Shown: in pieces, positions 16,445-24,601 of the stretch
Layout: every line of letters begins with the position of its first letter
Position numbering within the stretch: position 1 is the stretch's first letter
Assembly: GCA_964578975.1 (NCBI GenBank)
Contig: CAZOFA010000006.1
Location: forward strand, 1 to 45,224
Direction of reading: 5' to 3'
Length of the DNA: 45,224 nucleotides
Source: CAYRUP01 sp964578975
Lineage (GTDB): Bacteria > Pseudomonadota > Gammaproteobacteria > DSM-16500
Notes under the pieces: generated by a model
What the model saw: the letters and a program-made list of their open reading frames with translations, nothing else
Databases searched by the model: none
Told to the model about the DNA's origin: nothing
Made by a program: the position numbers and the translations under genes

Positions 16445-18013
16445 ATGATGGATGATGTACATTCCTTATTTGAGGCAATTACGGATAGCGCTGTATTGCT
16501 CGACAAAGCGGGACGCATTGTCGATTGGAATCAAGGTGCCACCGCCCTGTTTGGTTACCCGAAAAAAGATGTCTTAGGCCGCTCCCTCAATCTCATTTAT
16601 CGGCAAAATCATCCTTTCCCTAAGATTATTCAAGATACCTTAACCCAACAAAAAAAATGGTTTGCTGAAACCGATTTTATTCGTAAAAATGGCACGACGG
16701 GTACTTGTAAAACATCCGCTACACTGGTTAACAACCAAAATAATAAACCACTCGCGCTTATCATACACCAAAACATTACTCCGTATAAACAAGCAGAAAT
16801 GGATTTGCAGAAAACCCATCAAAAATTGGCGACACAATTGGATGAATGTCTTGAGCTTTTTTATCTGAATAATGCACTGTTAAATAAAAGCGTGGCGGTG
16901 ACCGAGCAATTAGAACAAACCTTACGAGAAAGTGAATTACGTTTTCATCTGCTCGCCGAAAATTCAACCGATATGATTTCCCGTCATGCACCCGATCGAA
17001 CTTATTTATATGTCTCTCCTTCCTGCAAAACGTTGCTGGGCTATTCGCCGGAAGAAATGGTCGGAAACAACCTCAATAAATACGTGCACTATGATGATAT
17101 TGGAAAATTAAAAAGAGCATTTAACCGACGTAAAGATGCTTCTCATTTTCATACACTCACTTATCGCATTCGACGCAAAGAAGGTGAATATCGTTGGTTT
17201 GAAGGAAATATTCGTATTGTGCGCGATGAGCAACAAGTGATTCGTGAAATTCAATGCGCATCACGTGATATCACCGATCATATTCTCGATAAAAAAGCCC
17301 GTTTACGCGGTCAGCAGTTAGCGCATGTTTTTCGTCTCAGCACCATGGAAGAAATGGCGTCCGGCATGGCGCACGAAATTAGTCAACCGCTGGCAGCCGT
17401 TGTCAATTACACCCAAGGTTGCGTGCGCTATTTACAAAAAGACTCACATGATTCCGCACAATTAGTGGAAATTATGAATAAAGCTGTTGCGCAAGCAGAA
17501 CGCGCAGGCGAAGTGATTCATCGTTTGAAAAATTTTTTCTGTAAAGGACAATTGGTTAAAACGACGTGCAAAATAAATAGTTTAATTCGCGAAACAGTAA
17601 CCTTGATTCGAAATGATATCAATCGCGCGAAAACCAAAGTGGAATTTGAATTTGCCAAAGATTTACAACTCATTTCCGCTGATCGTATTCAAGTTCAGCA
17701 AGTGCTGTTAAATCTCATTCAAAATGCAATGGAAGCAATGAAAGAAACAGACCCACGACAGCGTAAAATTCAAATTCAAACCAAAACGCTTAACGAACAA
17801 TCGATTGAGATTACTGTGTGTGATGCAGGCCCTGGATTTACCAAAGATATGGCGCACAAAGTATTTCAGCCGTTTTTTACCACCAAAGCAAATGGCCGTG
17901 GTATGGGACTCGCCATTTGTCGTTCCATTATTGAAGCACATGGCGGACAATTTATTATTAACCCAAACTCAAATAATAATAGCTGGATCAAATTTATTTT
18001 ACCGAACTGTTAG
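16445..18013 (+). CDS. PAS-PAS sensor histidine kinase (FixL-like class)
   Basis: This 522-residue sensor kinase has no membrane segment and is probably cytosolic. PAS1 spans about residues 8-118, a coiled linker about 120-165, and PAS2 about 168-285 with its PAC-like end EIQCASRDITDH. The dimerisation/phosphorylation box MASGMAHEISQPLAAVV carries H310, the HEISQPL form of FixL/TodS/TtrS-type kinases. The ATPase shows N box NLIQNAMEAM, G1 DAGPGF and G2 GRGMGLAICRSIIEAHGG. AAGGA precedes the ATG. The regulator gene follows after 8 nt, giving a cognate pair. PAS2 lacks an obvious FixL heme environment, so the signal is unknown. Confidence 0.9.
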   Translation: MMDDVHSLFEAITDSAVLLDKAGRIVDWNQGATALFGYPKKDVLGRSLNLIYRQNHPFPKIIQDTLTQQKKWFAETDFIRKNGTTGTCKTSATLVNNQNNKPLALIIHQNITPYKQAEMDLQKTHQKLATQLDECLELFYLNNALLNKSVAVTEQLEQTLRESELRFHLLAENSTDMISRHAPDRTYLYVSPSCKTLLGYSPEEMVGNNLNKYVHYDDIGKLKRAFNRRKDASHFHTLTYRIRRKEGEYRWFEGNIRIVRDEQQVIREIQCASRDITDHILDKKARLRGQQLAHVFRLSTMEEMASGMAHEISQPLAAVVNYTQGCVRYLQKDSHDSAQLVEIMNKAVAQAERAGEVIHRLKNFFCKGQLVKTTCKINSLIRETVTLIRNDINRAKTKVEFEFAKDLQLISADRIQVQQVLLNLIQNAMEAMKETDPRQRKIQIQTKTLNEQSIEITVCDAGPGFTKDMAHKVFQPFFTTKANGRGMGLAICRSIIEAHGGQFIINPNSNNNSWIKFILPNC

Positions 18014-18021
18014 GAGGACAT

Positions 18022-18651
18022 ATGCCAATGGATCCCATTGTTTATGTGGTGGATGATGACCAAGCCATGGTTGAATCATTATCCTGGATTATCGAATCGG
18101 TTGGACTTAAAGTAAAAACTTACACGCGCGCGCAGGATTTTTTAAACGAGTATGATTCCACACAGCACGGTTGTTTATTACTCGATGTACGCATGCCGGG
18201 GATGAGTGGGCCTGAGTTACAACTGCGATTAAACGATCAAAGCGCGCAATTGCCGATTATTTTTATCAGTGGTCATGGTGATGTTCCACTCGCCGTCCGC
18301 GTCATGAAAGCAGGCGCCGTTGATTTTTTAACAAAACCCTTCAACGATCAAATCTTACTGGAAAGTATTAATAAAGCATTGCGACAAGACAAAACCAATC
18401 GAGAAAAACAACAAGTCAATGCGCAAGCCGAAGCAAAATTTGCATTACTTTCGCCACGCGAAGTGCAAGTATTACAAGGTATTGTCGCCGGCAAACAAAA
18501 TAAAGTGATTTCGTCTGAGTTAAATATTTCATTAAAAACAGTAGAAGCACATCGCGCCAGTGTCATGAAAAAAATGACCGTAAAATCCGTCCCTGAACTC
18601 GTGAAACTCGTTTTAACCAATGGCACACAAGAGCCACTCAGCGAAGATTGA
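18022..18651 (+). CDS. FixJ/NarL-type response regulator
   Basis: This 209-residue two-domain transcription factor has a receiver domain (about residues 5-120) with the acidic pocket D11-D12-D13, phospho-acceptor D55 in LLLDVRMPGMSG, and the conserved Lys in LTKPFNDQ. A C-terminal LuxR-type HTH (about 140-200) contains LSPREVQVLQGIVAGKQNKVI and SLKTVEAHRASVMKKM. The domain pairing and SGHGDVPLAVRVMKAGAVDFL block place it with FixJ/TodT/TtrR regulators. GGAGGA sits just upstream of the start, 8 nt after the kinase stop. Targets are unknown; the nearest downstream candidate is the UspA-like gene. Confidence 0.93.
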   Translation: MPMDPIVYVVDDDQAMVESLSWIIESVGLKVKTYTRAQDFLNEYDSTQHGCLLLDVRMPGMSGPELQLRLNDQSAQLPIIFISGHGDVPLAVRVMKAGAVDFLTKPFNDQILLESINKALRQDKTNREKQQVNAQAEAKFALLSPREVQVLQGIVAGKQNKVISSELNISLKTVEAHRASVMKKMTVKSVPELVKLVLTNGTQEPLSED

Positions 18652-18878
18652 TTTTTCGGACAGTATATTTAATACTGAATTTTTATCGAGCAAATTGTAT
18701 TTTTTATGTCAGTAGTAACCCTAGTTTTACCGCGGGTCTTTGATGAGTGACCTCTTGGTTTTTGCCAATTTCTTCTAGTCAATAATAGTGAGATTATGAG
18801 CGTTCCCCCGTTAGAAAATGAGTAATAAAACAAGGGAACCGGATGAAAAACCGAATAACAGTAAGGGAGAAAGCTGTC

Positions 18879-19313
18879 ATGAGCCAGGTTAAAAATGTAT
18901 TACTCGTTACCAATGCAACAACTGACAATGAAATTGCCTTAATCAAAGAAGCAGTAACCCAAACGAATGTTTCAGGACTCGCGATTGAATTGAGTCTGGT
19001 GCATGTGGTTCCCAGTCTTCCCACCTGTTATTTTAATATTCCATCGATGGTGGTATTAGCGGAACGCTATTATGAAGAAGCCACCCATCTACTTACGTCA
19101 ATCGGCCAAGCACTGGATGTTGCCAAAAGTCATCAATGGCTCATTACCGGAAGAATTAAAACAGAAGTATTACGATTAGCAAACCGACTTGGCACAAACT
19201 ATATTTTAGCGAGTAGCAGCAGCATTCAAGATTTACATAAATCATTTTTATTTCCACGTAAAGAAAGCAGTGCGACACCAATCCGTAGCATAAGTAGTTT
19301 GGTTAGCCTATAA
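18879..19313 (+). CDS. UspA-like universal stress family protein
   Basis: The 144-residue protein has the alternating beta/alpha pattern of universal stress proteins: VKNVLLVTNATTDNEIALIKEA at the N-terminus, a central LSLVHVVPSLPT strand, and RIKTEVLRLANRLGTNYILASS near 100-120, equivalent to the A.....ADLIV.G region. The ATP-binding G-2x-G-9x-G(S/T) loop is absent, as in UspA-type non-nucleotide members. The start at 18879 is chosen because AGGGAGA lies upstream at good spacing; an ATG at 18843 would add 12 residues. It follows the two-component pair by 227 bp, a gap long enough for its own promoter. A strong terminator follows. Confidence 0.7.
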   Translation: MSQVKNVLLVTNATTDNEIALIKEAVTQTNVSGLAIELSLVHVVPSLPTCYFNIPSMVVLAERYYEEATHLLTSIGQALDVAKSHQWLITGRIKTEVLRLANRLGTNYILASSSSIQDLHKSFLFPRKESSATPIRSISSLVSL

Positions 19314-19339
19314 GACATCGTTGTATCTCCTAAAAGTTG

Positions 19340-19385
19340 TCTCATTCTTTATTCGATGGATCGAATAAAGAATGAGAATTTTTTT
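19340..19385 (+). terminator. Rho-independent terminator
   Basis: A 16-bp perfect stem (19341-19356 with 19361-19376), closable to 17 bp, surrounds the tetraloop TGGA. It is followed by a seven-T run (19379-19385), 27 nt after the UspA-like stop. The T-run is on the plus-strand side only, so it mainly ends the kinase-regulator-UspA direction. Confidence 0.92.
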
Positions 19386-19413
19386 CTTTCAAGATTTTTT
19401 ATAATTTTAGAAC

Positions 19414-20748
19414 TTATACTTTCAATTGCCGAAGATTGCTAGTTTCAAACGGGTTCATAATCCGACTTCCAGTTGTAGCACCCACTCCTCCAAATAAACA
19501 GCAACGTCGATGTGTGGATAAAGCACTTTTGAAAGCCAGGCAAAAGTTCTCTTTGGTAAGACTAGCGTCTTGTAATATTCTAAGAAGAGTTTGGAATTTG
19601 GTTGGATTGTGTATCATCATTTCCTCGAGATAAGTTCTCAACGTGGTTTTTTTATTGAATAAACCAATCGTTACTGTCTCATCGGGAGAAAGAAATTTTT
19701 TATCTTTGCACCGCTTGAGCGATACATTCAGTGCATTTAATTGATCATTTTTTAATGACGTTTTAAGATTTTCAACATGATCTTTATGTTTTACCCATGC
19801 CGTTCGTGCAACGCCTGATAATGTAGCCACTGCTGCTACAGCGACGGTTACAGCGGGTAATACGCCGAATGTTAAGCCGCTCAAGGTAATATAGGAAATG
19901 GTCGCAACAGCCGTCATTCCTATTGCACAAGCACCCCAAGCCAGCGCAGATCTTTTATGATTTTCGCGTTTTGCTTTTTCAAACAAAATAATTTTTTGCA
20001 GAGACAGGCATTTATCTTTGACTTTAACTTCTTCGACATCATCATTTTGGACTTGATCAAGTGATTTTCTTAATCCAGTCAATTTTTTTTCTAATACTTT
20101 AATGCGAGTGCTGCATTGATGAGCTGCAACTACTTCAACACAACCACTTACCGCCATGCAAGCAGCAAATGAGAAACCCATTAATCCGCCAATCGCAGCG
20201 TGCGATAAGTGAATAAGCGGTGTGTATTTTGCCAAATTTGCGATGATGGTTGAGGCGGCTAATTGGACGCTTCCTGTAAAATTGATCATCCCCATGGTGC
20301 GTTCGCCTTGAGCGAATTGTTGCAACCCTAGCACAGCACCTCCTAATGTATCTAGACCATTCCAGCTGGTTCCCGAAATACTGCTAGTTTTATCGCTAGA
20401 TAAATCTCCCAAATCCCAATGACCCATTGCTGCAATGCTGAGTAACAGAGCAAGACAATTAAATCCAATATAGATAATATCCATGCCGTTATTGGCTTTT
20501 CGAGTTGCGCTATTCAAAAGATGATGCGTGTTCGACAGCAGCATTGAGACATCTATGCTGTGTTCACTTGACAACATATCCGCCCAAGACGTAAAAACAT
20601 ATTGGCTGATGCCACCTTCCTCAACAAACAAGTTGCTCAGATAGGTTAAGTCTGAAAGGATCTTGTTAAATTTAGCTTGCTGGTCTTGTGCAAGGTTATT
20701 TATTTTTTCCTGACAAAAAAATCCAGGTGCCGGTTGTGTCGAACGCAA
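19414..20748 (-). CDS. Multi-TM protein with soluble C-terminal domain, unknown
   Basis: I do not recognise this 444-residue protein. Residues 1-85 look helical and soluble. Hydrophobic segments lie at about 90-108, 155-172, 182-208 and a long stretch at 267-312. Residues 212-262 form a charged, coiled-coil-like cytosolic segment, and 315-444 is a soluble tail with a cysteine pair (HRRCCLF). The start is a TTG at 20748, preferred because GAGGAG lies about 6 nt upstream and no ATG is near. The gene stands alone between a terminator and the divergent pfp. Large unknown membrane proteins of this kind are common in host-associated Legionellales, but an effector role is speculation. Confidence 0.7.
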   Translation of the reverse strand: MRSTQPAPGFFCQEKINNLAQDQQAKFNKILSDLTYLSNLFVEEGGISQYVFTSWADMLSSEHSIDVSMLLSNTHHLLNSATRKANNGMDIIYIGFNCLALLLSIAAMGHWDLGDLSSDKTSSISGTSWNGLDTLGGAVLGLQQFAQGERTMGMINFTGSVQLAASTIIANLAKYTPLIHLSHAAIGGLMGFSFAACMAVSGCVEVVAAHQCSTRIKVLEKKLTGLRKSLDQVQNDDVEEVKVKDKCLSLQKIILFEKAKRENHKRSALAWGACAIGMTAVATISYITLSGLTFGVLPAVTVAVAAVATLSGVARTAWVKHKDHVENLKTSLKNDQLNALNVSLKRCKDKKFLSPDETVTIGLFNKKTTLRTYLEEMMIHNPTKFQTLLRILQDASLTKENFCLAFKSALSTHRRCCLFGGVGATTGSRIMNPFETSNLRQLKV

Positions 20749-20876
20749 GATAACTCCTCAACATTTCTAGGTATATTATCAATAATTATACAGAAATACG
20801 CGTAAAGAGCAAAAAAAGACGAAATATCTTCTACAACAGATGGCTTTTTTCATTGAGTTAAGCACATCCCACTGAC

Positions 20877-20904
20877 TTGCTTTCACAATAAAAATCAGTA
20901 TGAT
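20877..20904 (+). promoter_or_regulatory. Sigma70-type promoter candidate for pfp
   Basis: TTGCTT (20877-20882) and TATGAT (20899-20904) are separated by 16 bp, 42 nt before the pfp ATG. Match quality is good at the -10 and moderate at the -35. It is the best-placed candidate in the 197-bp gap between the divergent genes. Confidence 0.5.
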
Positions 20905-20945
20905 GACGCCATTTCCTCGAGCAAAAATTTGGAGCATGACCATCC

Positions 20946-22208
20946 ATGACAGCCTATAATGCACTCTATGCACAATCTGGCGGTGTCACCGCAGTGATCA
21001 ACACAACGGCATGCGGTGTGATTCAAACGGCAAGGCAACATCCAGATAAAATCGCCAACGTTTATGCAGCACGTAATGGCATTATTGGTGCCCTGACCGA
21101 GGATTTAATTGATACGTCGCATGAGTCATCTCAAGATATTGAACGATTACGTTATACACCTGCTGGCGCGTTTGGTTCTTGTCGGCATAAACTCGGTTCA
21201 TTTGAAAAACATCGTGCACAATATGAAAGATTAATCGAAGTATTTTCCGCGCATCAAATTCGTTATTTCTTTTATAACGGTGGTGGCGATTCGCAAGATA
21301 CCGCGCATAAAGTTTCTCAGATTGGCCAACACTTGGGATATCCCATTACCTGCATTGGTATTCCAAAAACCATTGATAATGATTTACCGCTCACCGACAA
21401 TTCTCCCGGTTTTGGTTCGGTAGCAAAATACGTGGCGATTTCTATTCGCGAAGCAGGGCTTGATGTCGCATCGATGGCGTTAACCTCCACCAAAGTATTT
21501 ATTTTAGAAGTGATGGGACGACATTCCGGTTGGATTGCAGCCGCGGGTGGTTTGGCGCACGAAGAAGAAAGTGATGCACCACACATTATTTTATTTCCCG
21601 AAATTCCTTTTGCGCCCGACGCATTTTTAAAACGCGTCCAACACTGTGTTAAAAAATTTGGTCATTGTGCCATTGTGGCATCTGAAGGAGTGAAGAATCC
21701 AGATGGCACATTTATTTCTGAATCCGGTTTAGTGGATGCATTCGGTCATAAACAATTAGGTGGTGTGGCACCCATTCTGGCAAAACTCATCAAAGATCAA
21801 TTGGGCTATAAATATCATTGGGCGCTCGCCGATTATTTGCAACGCGCCGCTCGACACATCGCATCAAAAACCGATGTTGAACAAGCTTATGCACTCGGTA
21901 AAAAAGCAGTGGAACTTGCCATTTCCGGAAGAAACGCTTTGATGCCGATTATTGTGCGCGAATCGAATCATCCTTATCGTTGGTCCATTGGTGAAGCACC
22001 TTTAGAAAAAGTTGCCAATGTCGAAGTGGCATTGCCCAGAGATTTTATTAGCGAAGATGGTTTTGCAATTACCCAAAAATGTCGCGACTACTTACTGCCA
22101 CTCATCCAGGGCGAAGATTATCCGGTTTATCAAAACGGATTGCCGCACTACGTCAAATTGAAAAATATTGCGGCCGCGAAAAAACTTGAGAAAAATTTTG
22201 AGATATAA
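20946..22208 (+). CDS. pfp: 6-phosphofructokinase, probably PPi-dependent
   Basis: This enzyme interconverts fructose-6-phosphate and fructose-1,6-bisphosphate. The 420-residue protein carries the PFK fold: AQSGGVTAVINTTACG at the N-terminus, the GGGDSQDT phosphate loop, PKTIDNDLPLTDNSPGFGS with catalytic Asp144, and MGRHSGWIAAAGG near 194. At the two positions that separate phosphate-donor classes it has Asp115 and Lys141, where ATP-using E. coli PfkA has Gly104 and Gly124. Asp and Lys there mark PPi-dependent enzymes, which are reversible. It has its own promoter candidate and no sugar-metabolism neighbours. Donor choice is inferred from residues, not shown. Confidence 0.9.
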   Translation: MTAYNALYAQSGGVTAVINTTACGVIQTARQHPDKIANVYAARNGIIGALTEDLIDTSHESSQDIERLRYTPAGAFGSCRHKLGSFEKHRAQYERLIEVFSAHQIRYFFYNGGGDSQDTAHKVSQIGQHLGYPITCIGIPKTIDNDLPLTDNSPGFGSVAKYVAISIREAGLDVASMALTSTKVFILEVMGRHSGWIAAAGGLAHEEESDAPHIILFPEIPFAPDAFLKRVQHCVKKFGHCAIVASEGVKNPDGTFISESGLVDAFGHKQLGGVAPILAKLIKDQLGYKYHWALADYLQRAARHIASKTDVEQAYALGKKAVELAISGRNALMPIIVRESNHPYRWSIGEAPLEKVANVEVALPRDFISEDGFAITQKCRDYLLPLIQGEDYPVYQNGLPHYVKLKNIAAAKKLEKNFEI

Positions 22209-22241
22209 ATCAATGAAATAGAGAGAACAGTCTTCAGTTAT

Positions 22242-22272
22242 ACTAATAATATGTCCTACACCTATTATTAGT
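22242..22272. promoter_or_regulatory. AT-rich dyad before the 413-residue protein gene
   Basis: ACTAATAATA (22242-22251) and TATTATTAGT (22263-22272) are perfect 10-bp inverted repeats around 11 nt, ending 6 nt before the ATG. The stem occupies the ribosome-binding region, so it could be an operator or an RNA hairpin that limits translation. No T-run follows. Confidence 0.5.
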
Positions 22273-22278
22273 GGATAT

Positions 22279-23520
22279 ATGTTCTCATCTAAACAAGAGT
22301 TTACCGACAAAGCCACCGTTGAAGTGCTTTTTTTTCCAAAATTAGTAGGGCATATTGCGGTTAAAATTCATGATCAGGTTCAAGGCTCTGAAGGGTATTA
22401 TCTTTCCCATGGTGGCGCGCCCAATGCTAACGATAATTTTACTCACGGAGCGTCTGAAGATGAGAAACATTATAAAGTTGAACCCATCCGCATCTGGTTA
22501 AAACTCTCTAAAAAAATGACACCTGAAATGCTCAGTGCAAGAATAAAAGAATTCAAGTCAGATCCTTCATTGAAACGCGACCATAACTATACATCAAACA
22601 ATTGCGCTGACCAGGTGCTCAGATTATTAAAAGAAACGTTGGGATATGTTTTTTTCGAAGAAACAAAAATCGACACGATCACGACACCGGTGTTTGTTGC
22701 GACACAAGCTTGTCAGTTAGCGCTCGAACAAAATGCACAGACAAAACAAATCACGTTAACAGAGGCGCCTTCATTAAACAATTTATTCACATTGATCGCC
22801 TGTGAAATAAATCGTTTAAATATTGAAATGAAGTTAGCAAAAATCGCAACAACCTCTGCTGATTGGAAAAGTTTAAAAGTTCCAATCAAACTCTGGGACA
22901 AAATGAAAGAAGGATATGACATTAGAACCAAGAAAGATAAAATTATGCAATTAAGCGTGATTTATAACTTAATTCGAACGATGGAAAATCCTTCGCCTGA
23001 AAAATATCAACATTTATTGAATGAATTGAATGAGTGTCAAAAAAAAATTGGCGGGAAAACAGCGAGCGCCGTACAAGTGTGCTTAGAACATTTTCCTTTT
23101 GCTGAACTACCCAACGCCGATGAAAAACGTGTTTTTTTAGCCGCGCTACAAGAAGAATTAAAACGCGATGAAAGCGTTTTTAAAAAACAAACATTCTGGC
23201 AAAACACACTACCGCCAGGAATCATTGAGATTAAAGAAAAATTAAAAGGATTGGATGAGAACCAAGATCAAAATGCCTTTGTTCAAAAAATATTTTTTGA
23301 AGTTCAGCAGCTATTGCAAAAAAATATTTCACAAAAATCAGAAAATAGTTTTATGCTAAAGTTTTACATGGACTGGAATGGTAAAGCAAATCAAGCGCAG
23401 GGTGAAATAAACATAGAAAATTCTTTCACCAATCAAGCCCGACGAGGATCGTATCCAAGCGAGGGTGGACCTGATGAGAACGATGAAAATGATGAAACCT
23501 CTCAATTCAGAAACCATTAA
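22279..23520 (+). CDS. Unknown protein with possible permuted papain-like domain
   Basis: I do not recognise this 413-residue protein as a named family. Residues 12-113 contain LVGHIAVKIHD (His25) followed by YYLSHGG and then NYTSNNCADQVLRLLKE (Cys109). A His at the end of an N-terminal strand and a Cys at the start of a later NC-containing helix is the order of permuted papain-fold hydrolases (PPPDE, LRAT and NlpC/P60-related groups). Residues 130-390 are mostly charged helix. The last 40 residues are disordered, rich in Gly, Glu, Asp and Asn (GGPDENDENDE). GTGGA precedes the ATG. There is no signal peptide. A translocated effector is one possibility, based only on composition. Confidence 0.65.
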   Translation: MFSSKQEFTDKATVEVLFFPKLVGHIAVKIHDQVQGSEGYYLSHGGAPNANDNFTHGASEDEKHYKVEPIRIWLKLSKKMTPEMLSARIKEFKSDPSLKRDHNYTSNNCADQVLRLLKETLGYVFFEETKIDTITTPVFVATQACQLALEQNAQTKQITLTEAPSLNNLFTLIACEINRLNIEMKLAKIATTSADWKSLKVPIKLWDKMKEGYDIRTKKDKIMQLSVIYNLIRTMENPSPEKYQHLLNELNECQKKIGGKTASAVQVCLEHFPFAELPNADEKRVFLAALQEELKRDESVFKKQTFWQNTLPPGIIEIKEKLKGLDENQDQNAFVQKIFFEVQQLLQKNISQKSENSFMLKFYMDWNGKANQAQGEINIENSFTNQARRGSYPSEGGPDENDENDETSQFRNH

Positions 23521-23521
23521 C

Positions 23522-23653
23522 TCAGCATTTTTTTAAGAAATTTTCTCTGAGGATTTTATAATCTTGCGCACGCTTGATTTCTAGCGCTTTTATTTTATCA
23601 ACAAAAATTTTTGCGATATTCTCTTCGACTATTTTCTTCCAGGATGACCATCG
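23522..23653 (-). pseudogene. Possible short coding remnant without a start codon
   Basis: Between the convergent rpoS and 413-residue genes, the minus strand has an open stretch encoding a charged amphipathic helix (contains KKIVEENIAKIFVDKIKALE and RAQDYKILRENFLKKC) ending at TGA 23524-23522. A stop precedes it and no usable ATG/GTG/TTG lies near its start. It may be the tail of a decayed gene or simply chance; nothing else is recognisable in the 141-bp gap. Confidence 0.25.
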
Positions 23654-23661
23654 TTAAAGTT

Positions 23662-24597
23662 CTAATTTCCACTCGTAATCCCACGCTTCAACATAATTTC
23701 ACGCAACGCTTTTAACCCACTCATTTGAATTTGCCGCACGCGCTCACGCGTTAAACCAATCGACTCCCCCACCCCTTCCAAGGTTTGGCGCTCGTAACCA
23801 TTCAACCCAAAACGACGACAAATGACATCGCGTTGTTTTTCATTTAATTGTTGTAAACATTCTTCTAAATCTTTACTCAACCGTTCGTCGGCTAACAATT
23901 CAGCGGGATCAGTTTTATGTTTGTCAGCCATGGCATCCAACAATGGACGGCCGGTTCCTGAATTGGCATCATTAGTGATAATCGTATCCAGCGATAGCAC
24001 ACGCTCATTTAATTCCATCATGTCTTTGACATCTTCGACTGGTTTATTCAATGCTTCCGCAATATCTCGATACGTTGGTTCACGCTCTTGCGTTTTCAAT
24101 AATTCGCGCGCCATGCTCAAATAAACATTTAATTCGCGCACCACATGAATGGGTAAACGCACGGTGCGTGTTTGATTCATGATGGCGCGTTCAATCGTTT
24201 GTCGAATCCACCAGGTCGCATAAGTTGAAAAACGAAAACCACGTTCAGGATCAAATTTTTCGACTGCGCGTAATAAGCCTAAATTACCTTCTTCAACTAA
24301 ATCTAAAAATTCGAGTCCACGATTATAATAACGACGTGCGATTTTAACGACTAAACGTAAATTGCTTTCGATCATTTTTGCGCGCGCTTTCGGATCACCT
24401 TTTTGCACCAGACGTGCATAATGCACTTCTTCTTCAGCGCTCAAGAGTGGTGAATAACCAATTTCACCTAAATACATTTGTGTGGGATCTTTCGTTGGGG
24501 TTGCTGGCAATTTTTTTTCACGGGCTTCAGGTTTCTCTGACGATTTTGTTTTAGCCACTGGCGTGGTTAACGGTTCCTTGTTTCCCTTTTTCGGCAT
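23662..24597 (-). CDS. rpoS: RNA polymerase sigma factor RpoS
   Basis: RpoS directs transcription in stationary phase and general stress. The 311-residue protein (E. coli 330) has a Lys-rich N-terminus. Region 1.2 begins DPTQMYLGEIG (37-47); region 2 (about 75-145) includes SNLRLVVKIARRYYNRGLEFLDL and FSTYATWWIRQTIERA; region 3 includes LPIHVVRELN. Region 4 carries the HTH GVGESIGLTRERVRQIQ. A full region 1.1 is absent, as expected for RpoS rather than RpoD. The ATG is 4 nt after the nlpD stop, the conserved surE-nlpD-rpoS order, so the main rpoS promoter may lie within nlpD. Confidence 0.97.
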   Translation of the reverse strand: MPKKGNKEPLTTPVAKTKSSEKPEAREKKLPATPTKDPTQMYLGEIGYSPLLSAEEEVHYARLVQKGDPKARAKMIESNLRLVVKIARRYYNRGLEFLDLVEEGNLGLLRAVEKFDPERGFRFSTYATWWIRQTIERAIMNQTRTVRLPIHVVRELNVYLSMARELLKTQEREPTYRDIAEALNKPVEDVKDMMELNERVLSLDTIITNDANSGTGRPLLDAMADKHKTDPAELLADERLSKDLEECLQQLNEKQRDVICRRFGLNGYERQTLEGVGESIGLTRERVRQIQMSGLKALREIMLKRGITSGN

Positions 24598-24601
24598 CAG
24601 A

